5,104 bases of DNA from Sporomusa sp. GTDB lineage: Bacteria > Bacillota_C > Negativicutes > Sporomusales > Sporomusaceae. Below are positions 3,168 to 5,104 of the stretch, piece after piece. The stretch is taken from the NCBI GenBank assembly GCA_029256645.1, contig JAQSXM010000282.1, positions 1-5,104 of the forward strand, given 5' to 3'. The position numbers and the translations under genes are program-made. Each line of letters opens with the position of its first letter. Positions within the stretch are counted from its first letter, which is position 1. The notes below the pieces were generated by a model, which worked only from the letters and a program-made list of their open reading frames with translations, was not told the origin of the DNA and made no database searches.

Positions 3168-5104
3168 CTATACCTTACTAATCTGCACTAGATTGGTATG
3201 GGTAGCATTACCGAAGGCCAACGGTGTCGGGTGGTATTTGGTCAGGGTGTTTATGCAGCCGCGTTTATCAACCCCCTGTTCATCAGGGGTCCACCAGGCC
3301 CCCTGGGGTACTGAAACGACGCCCGGCATAATCCGCGGCGTAATTTTGACCGGCAGGGAGATTACCCCCCGGTCATTATACACCTTAACCAATTCACCGT
3401 CTTTCAAGTCCCGCTGCCCGGCATCCCCAGGACTGACCCAGACCTCCTGCGCACCGGCCTCTTCCATCCAGGCGGTATTGTCGAAAATAGAGTGTACGCG
3501 CCGTTTGTAGTGATGGCCGATGCATTGCAATGGGTATTTTTCCCGCAGGGGATCTTCCGGCCCCTCCCAGGCTTTTACATATTTAGGTATGGCTGGAATC
3601 TCTTGCAGTTGTTTCATATCCCATAATTGCTGCGAGAATATCTCAATCTTGCCGGAAGGTGTGGGGAAAGGGTTATTCCCGGGATCTTCGATCTGCTTTT
3701 TAAAGGCAACCGAGGATTCCGGATACTGCCAACGATACACGCCCTTTTCTTTAAACTCTTGATAAGAGTAAAAGCCTGGATTCTTTTTGGCCGTTTCTGC
3801 CACAAGATACTGCAGCCACTGGTCGAGTGTTTTACCTTCAGTGAACCGGTCTTTAAGACCCAGACGGTCTGCAAGGTCACTGATCCAGTCATACCCGTTG
3901 CGGCATTCAAACACGGTATCTACCGCTTTATTCATAAACAAGACATAATCACCATAACCCCAGGGGGTAACAATATCATCCCGTTCATACATATTGTCTG
4001 AAGGCAGAAGAATATCCGCAAATTTGGCACTGGGGGTAAGGAACTGCTCGCTGACAACAAGAAACTCCAGCAGACTCTCATCCTGCAATAGCCTGGCGGT
4101 TCCATTGTTGTCGGCATGCTGATTTACCAGACAATTCCCGCCCAGATTAAACATCAGCTTGAGATTGGCAGATAGCTGTTTTACACCCTTAACGCTTACC
4201 TCCGGCCCCAGGCCTGCCCCCCGTTTGATGGCATCAGGCCAGCAAAATACCGAAATCTTTGCCTTGCTGGGATTAGGAACAGGGATCGAAGCAACAAACT
4301 GGGAGCGCGCCTGATAGCCAGTTCCGGACGCCCAACCGCCTTTCACACCGATATTGCCGGTTAAGGCCGCCAGTACCGTGCCGCTGCGCACCACCTGTTC
4401 CCCGTAGGCATGACGCTGCGGCCCATAGCCCTGGATCAACGCCCCGGGGCGCATGGTCGCATATTCCCGCGCCAGCTTAATGATAGTTTCATGCGGTATC
4501 CCGGTAACGGCCTCGGCCCACACCGGGGTTTTTGGTGTTTTATCCTCACTTTCGCCCAATATATAGCTTTTAAATGACTGGCCGGCCGGAATGCCGGGAG
4601 GCAGATGCGCCTCATCAAAGCCAACGCAATATTTATCTAAAAAAGCCTGATCATGCAGATTTTCTGTAATGATGACATAGGCCATGGCATCCAGCAGCGC
4701 GCTATCGGTCGTTGGCCGGATGGGAATCCACTGATCGGCCAGCGCGACAGCCGTATTGGAGTAGATCGGGTCAATGCTGATAATCCTAGCGCCGGCTTGT
4801 TTGGCTTTCTTCAGATAATAGGCGGTATTTGTGCCGTGAATTGTCTCTCCGGGATTCCAGCCTAGCAGAATGATCAGCTTCGAATGCGCCCAATTATCCC
4901 GGCTGCTGCCGGTAGCGGTCGTGCCAAAGGTGTACGGCGTGGCCATCTGCGTTGCCGCCGTGCTGTAGCTGCCATAATAGGAGAGAAATCCACCGTAAAG
5001 ACCTAATAACCGGCTCATCCATACCCGCTCGGAGACTCTGCCGGCATTGCCGGTGGCATATTGCATATAAATGGCATCTGGTCCGTATTGTGCCATAATT
5101 CGCT
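3168..5104 (-). CDS. dmsA: DMSO-reductase-family catalytic subunit A, Mo-bisMGD enzyme (5' end beyond the window)
   Basis: This is the catalytic subunit of a type II/III Mo-bisMGD oxidoreductase that reduces S-oxides, N-oxides or related acceptors, normally outside the membrane after Tat export. The frame stays open through the right edge, and the first visible Met (5096) aligns well inside E. coli DmsA, so about 150 residues are missing. These should include the Tat signal and the N-terminal [4Fe-4S] Cys motif. Numbering from that Met: YYGSYSTA (40-47) contains the expected molybdenum ligand Ser45; LLGWNPGETIHGTN (77-90) and IISIDP (105-110) are cofactor-binding segments; ALTGNIGVKGG (244-254), NLGGNCLVNQHAD (317-329) and SAKFADILLPSDN (356-368) follow. 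The C-terminal dinucleotide-binding domain has PSGKIEIFS (480-488), EVWVSP (551-556), KVYNDRG (571-577), PGVVSVPQGAWW (591-602) and the closing HTNLVQI (633-639). Similarity to E. coli DmsA extends to the last residues. dmsB follows 18 bases later. The substrate is not determined by sequence alone; selenate, chlorate, polysulfide or TMAO relatives are less likely given the DmsA-like Ser motif and C-terminus. Confidence 0.93.
   Translation of the reverse strand, partial: RIMAQYGPDAIYMQYATGNAGRVSERVWMSRLLGLYGGFLSYYGSYSTAATQMATPYTFGTTATGSSRDNWAHSKLIILLGWNPGETIHGTNTAYYLKKAKQAGARIISIDPIYSNTAVALADQWIPIRPTTDSALLDAMAYVIITENLHDQAFLDKYCVGFDEAHLPPGIPAGQSFKSYILGESEDKTPKTPVWAEAVTGIPHETIIKLAREYATMRPGALIQGYGPQRHAYGEQVVRSGTVLAALTGNIGVKGGWASGTGYQARSQFVASIPVPNPSKAKISVFCWPDAIKRGAGLGPEVSVKGVKQLSANLKLMFNLGGNCLVNQHADNNGTARLLQDESLLEFLVVSEQFLTPSAKFADILLPSDNMYERDDIVTPWGYGDYVLFMNKAVDTVFECRNGYDWISDLADRLGLKDRFTEGKTLDQWLQYLVAETAKKNPGFYSYQEFKEKGVYRWQYPESSVAFKKQIEDPGNNPFPTPSGKIEIFSQQLWDMKQLQEIPAIPKYVKAWEGPEDPLREKYPLQCIGHHYKRRVHSIFDNTAWMEEAGAQEVWVSPGDAGQRDLKDGELVKVYNDRGVISLPVKITPRIMPGVVSVPQGAWWTPDEQGVDKRGCINTLTKYHPTPLAFGNATHTNLVQISKV

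Noticed and set aside
3148..3510. Plus-strand 120-residue frame opposite dmsA, and similar frames opposite dmsB
   Set aside because: They are antisense shadows of strongly conserved dmsA and dmsB coding sequence, without recognisable domains or ribosome binding sites.
5094..5096. ATG at 5096 as the true dmsA start
   Set aside because: The frame is open to the edge, the residues upstream and downstream align inside DmsA, no ribosome binding site is seen, and the Tat signal and Fe-S motif would be missing.
1..5104. CRISPR array, tRNA or rRNA genes
   Set aside because: No regularly spaced direct repeats, cloverleaf-like sequence or rRNA-like conserved segment was seen on either strand.

Overview
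The window looks like a piece of an anaerobic Bacillota chromosome. It carries a DMSO-reductase-type molybdoenzyme set, strong GGAGG-type ribosome binding sites, and an AT-rich left part (about 1-1700) beside a visibly more GC-rich right part (from about 1900). Negativicutes (Sporomusa, Pelosinus or Acetonema relatives) or Desulfitobacterium-like Peptococcaceae are plausible hosts, but that is an inference from gene type and composition, not a proven assignment.

Left part, all minus strand: (1) the first 18 codons of a gene that runs off the left edge (1-56), recognised from a good ribosome binding site; (2) a decayed HAD-family phosphatase (272-619) that keeps the nucleophile motif and cap but loses the rest of its core, ending against a REP-like palindrome (230-274); (3) a 238-residue class-I glutamine-amidotransferase-like protein (817-1533) of the CTP-synthase-C-terminal-related type. 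It has a nucleophile-type Cys, but Gln stands where the catalytic His and Glu would be expected.

Middle (1534-1870): a divergent intergenic region. On the plus strand it holds a sigma-A-type promoter, about 90 bases of untranslated leader, a strong intrinsic terminator, and then a strong ribosome binding site for the chaperone gene. A terminator between promoter and gene points to attenuation, or to a short separate RNA. I cannot match it to a known riboswitch class.

Right part: a TorD/DmsD-family chaperone (1871-2566, plus strand) meets, tail to tail with a 7-base gap, a minus-strand operon for a DMSO-reductase-like enzyme: dmsA (catalytic Mo-bisMGD subunit, cut by the right edge) followed by dmsB (four [4Fe-4S] electron-transfer subunit). 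The chaperone is expected to help mature and target the DmsA-type subunit. DmsB would pass electrons to DmsA for reduction of an S-oxide, N-oxide or similar acceptor. No membrane anchor (dmsC/nrfD type) follows dmsB; the convergent chaperone sits where it is often found.
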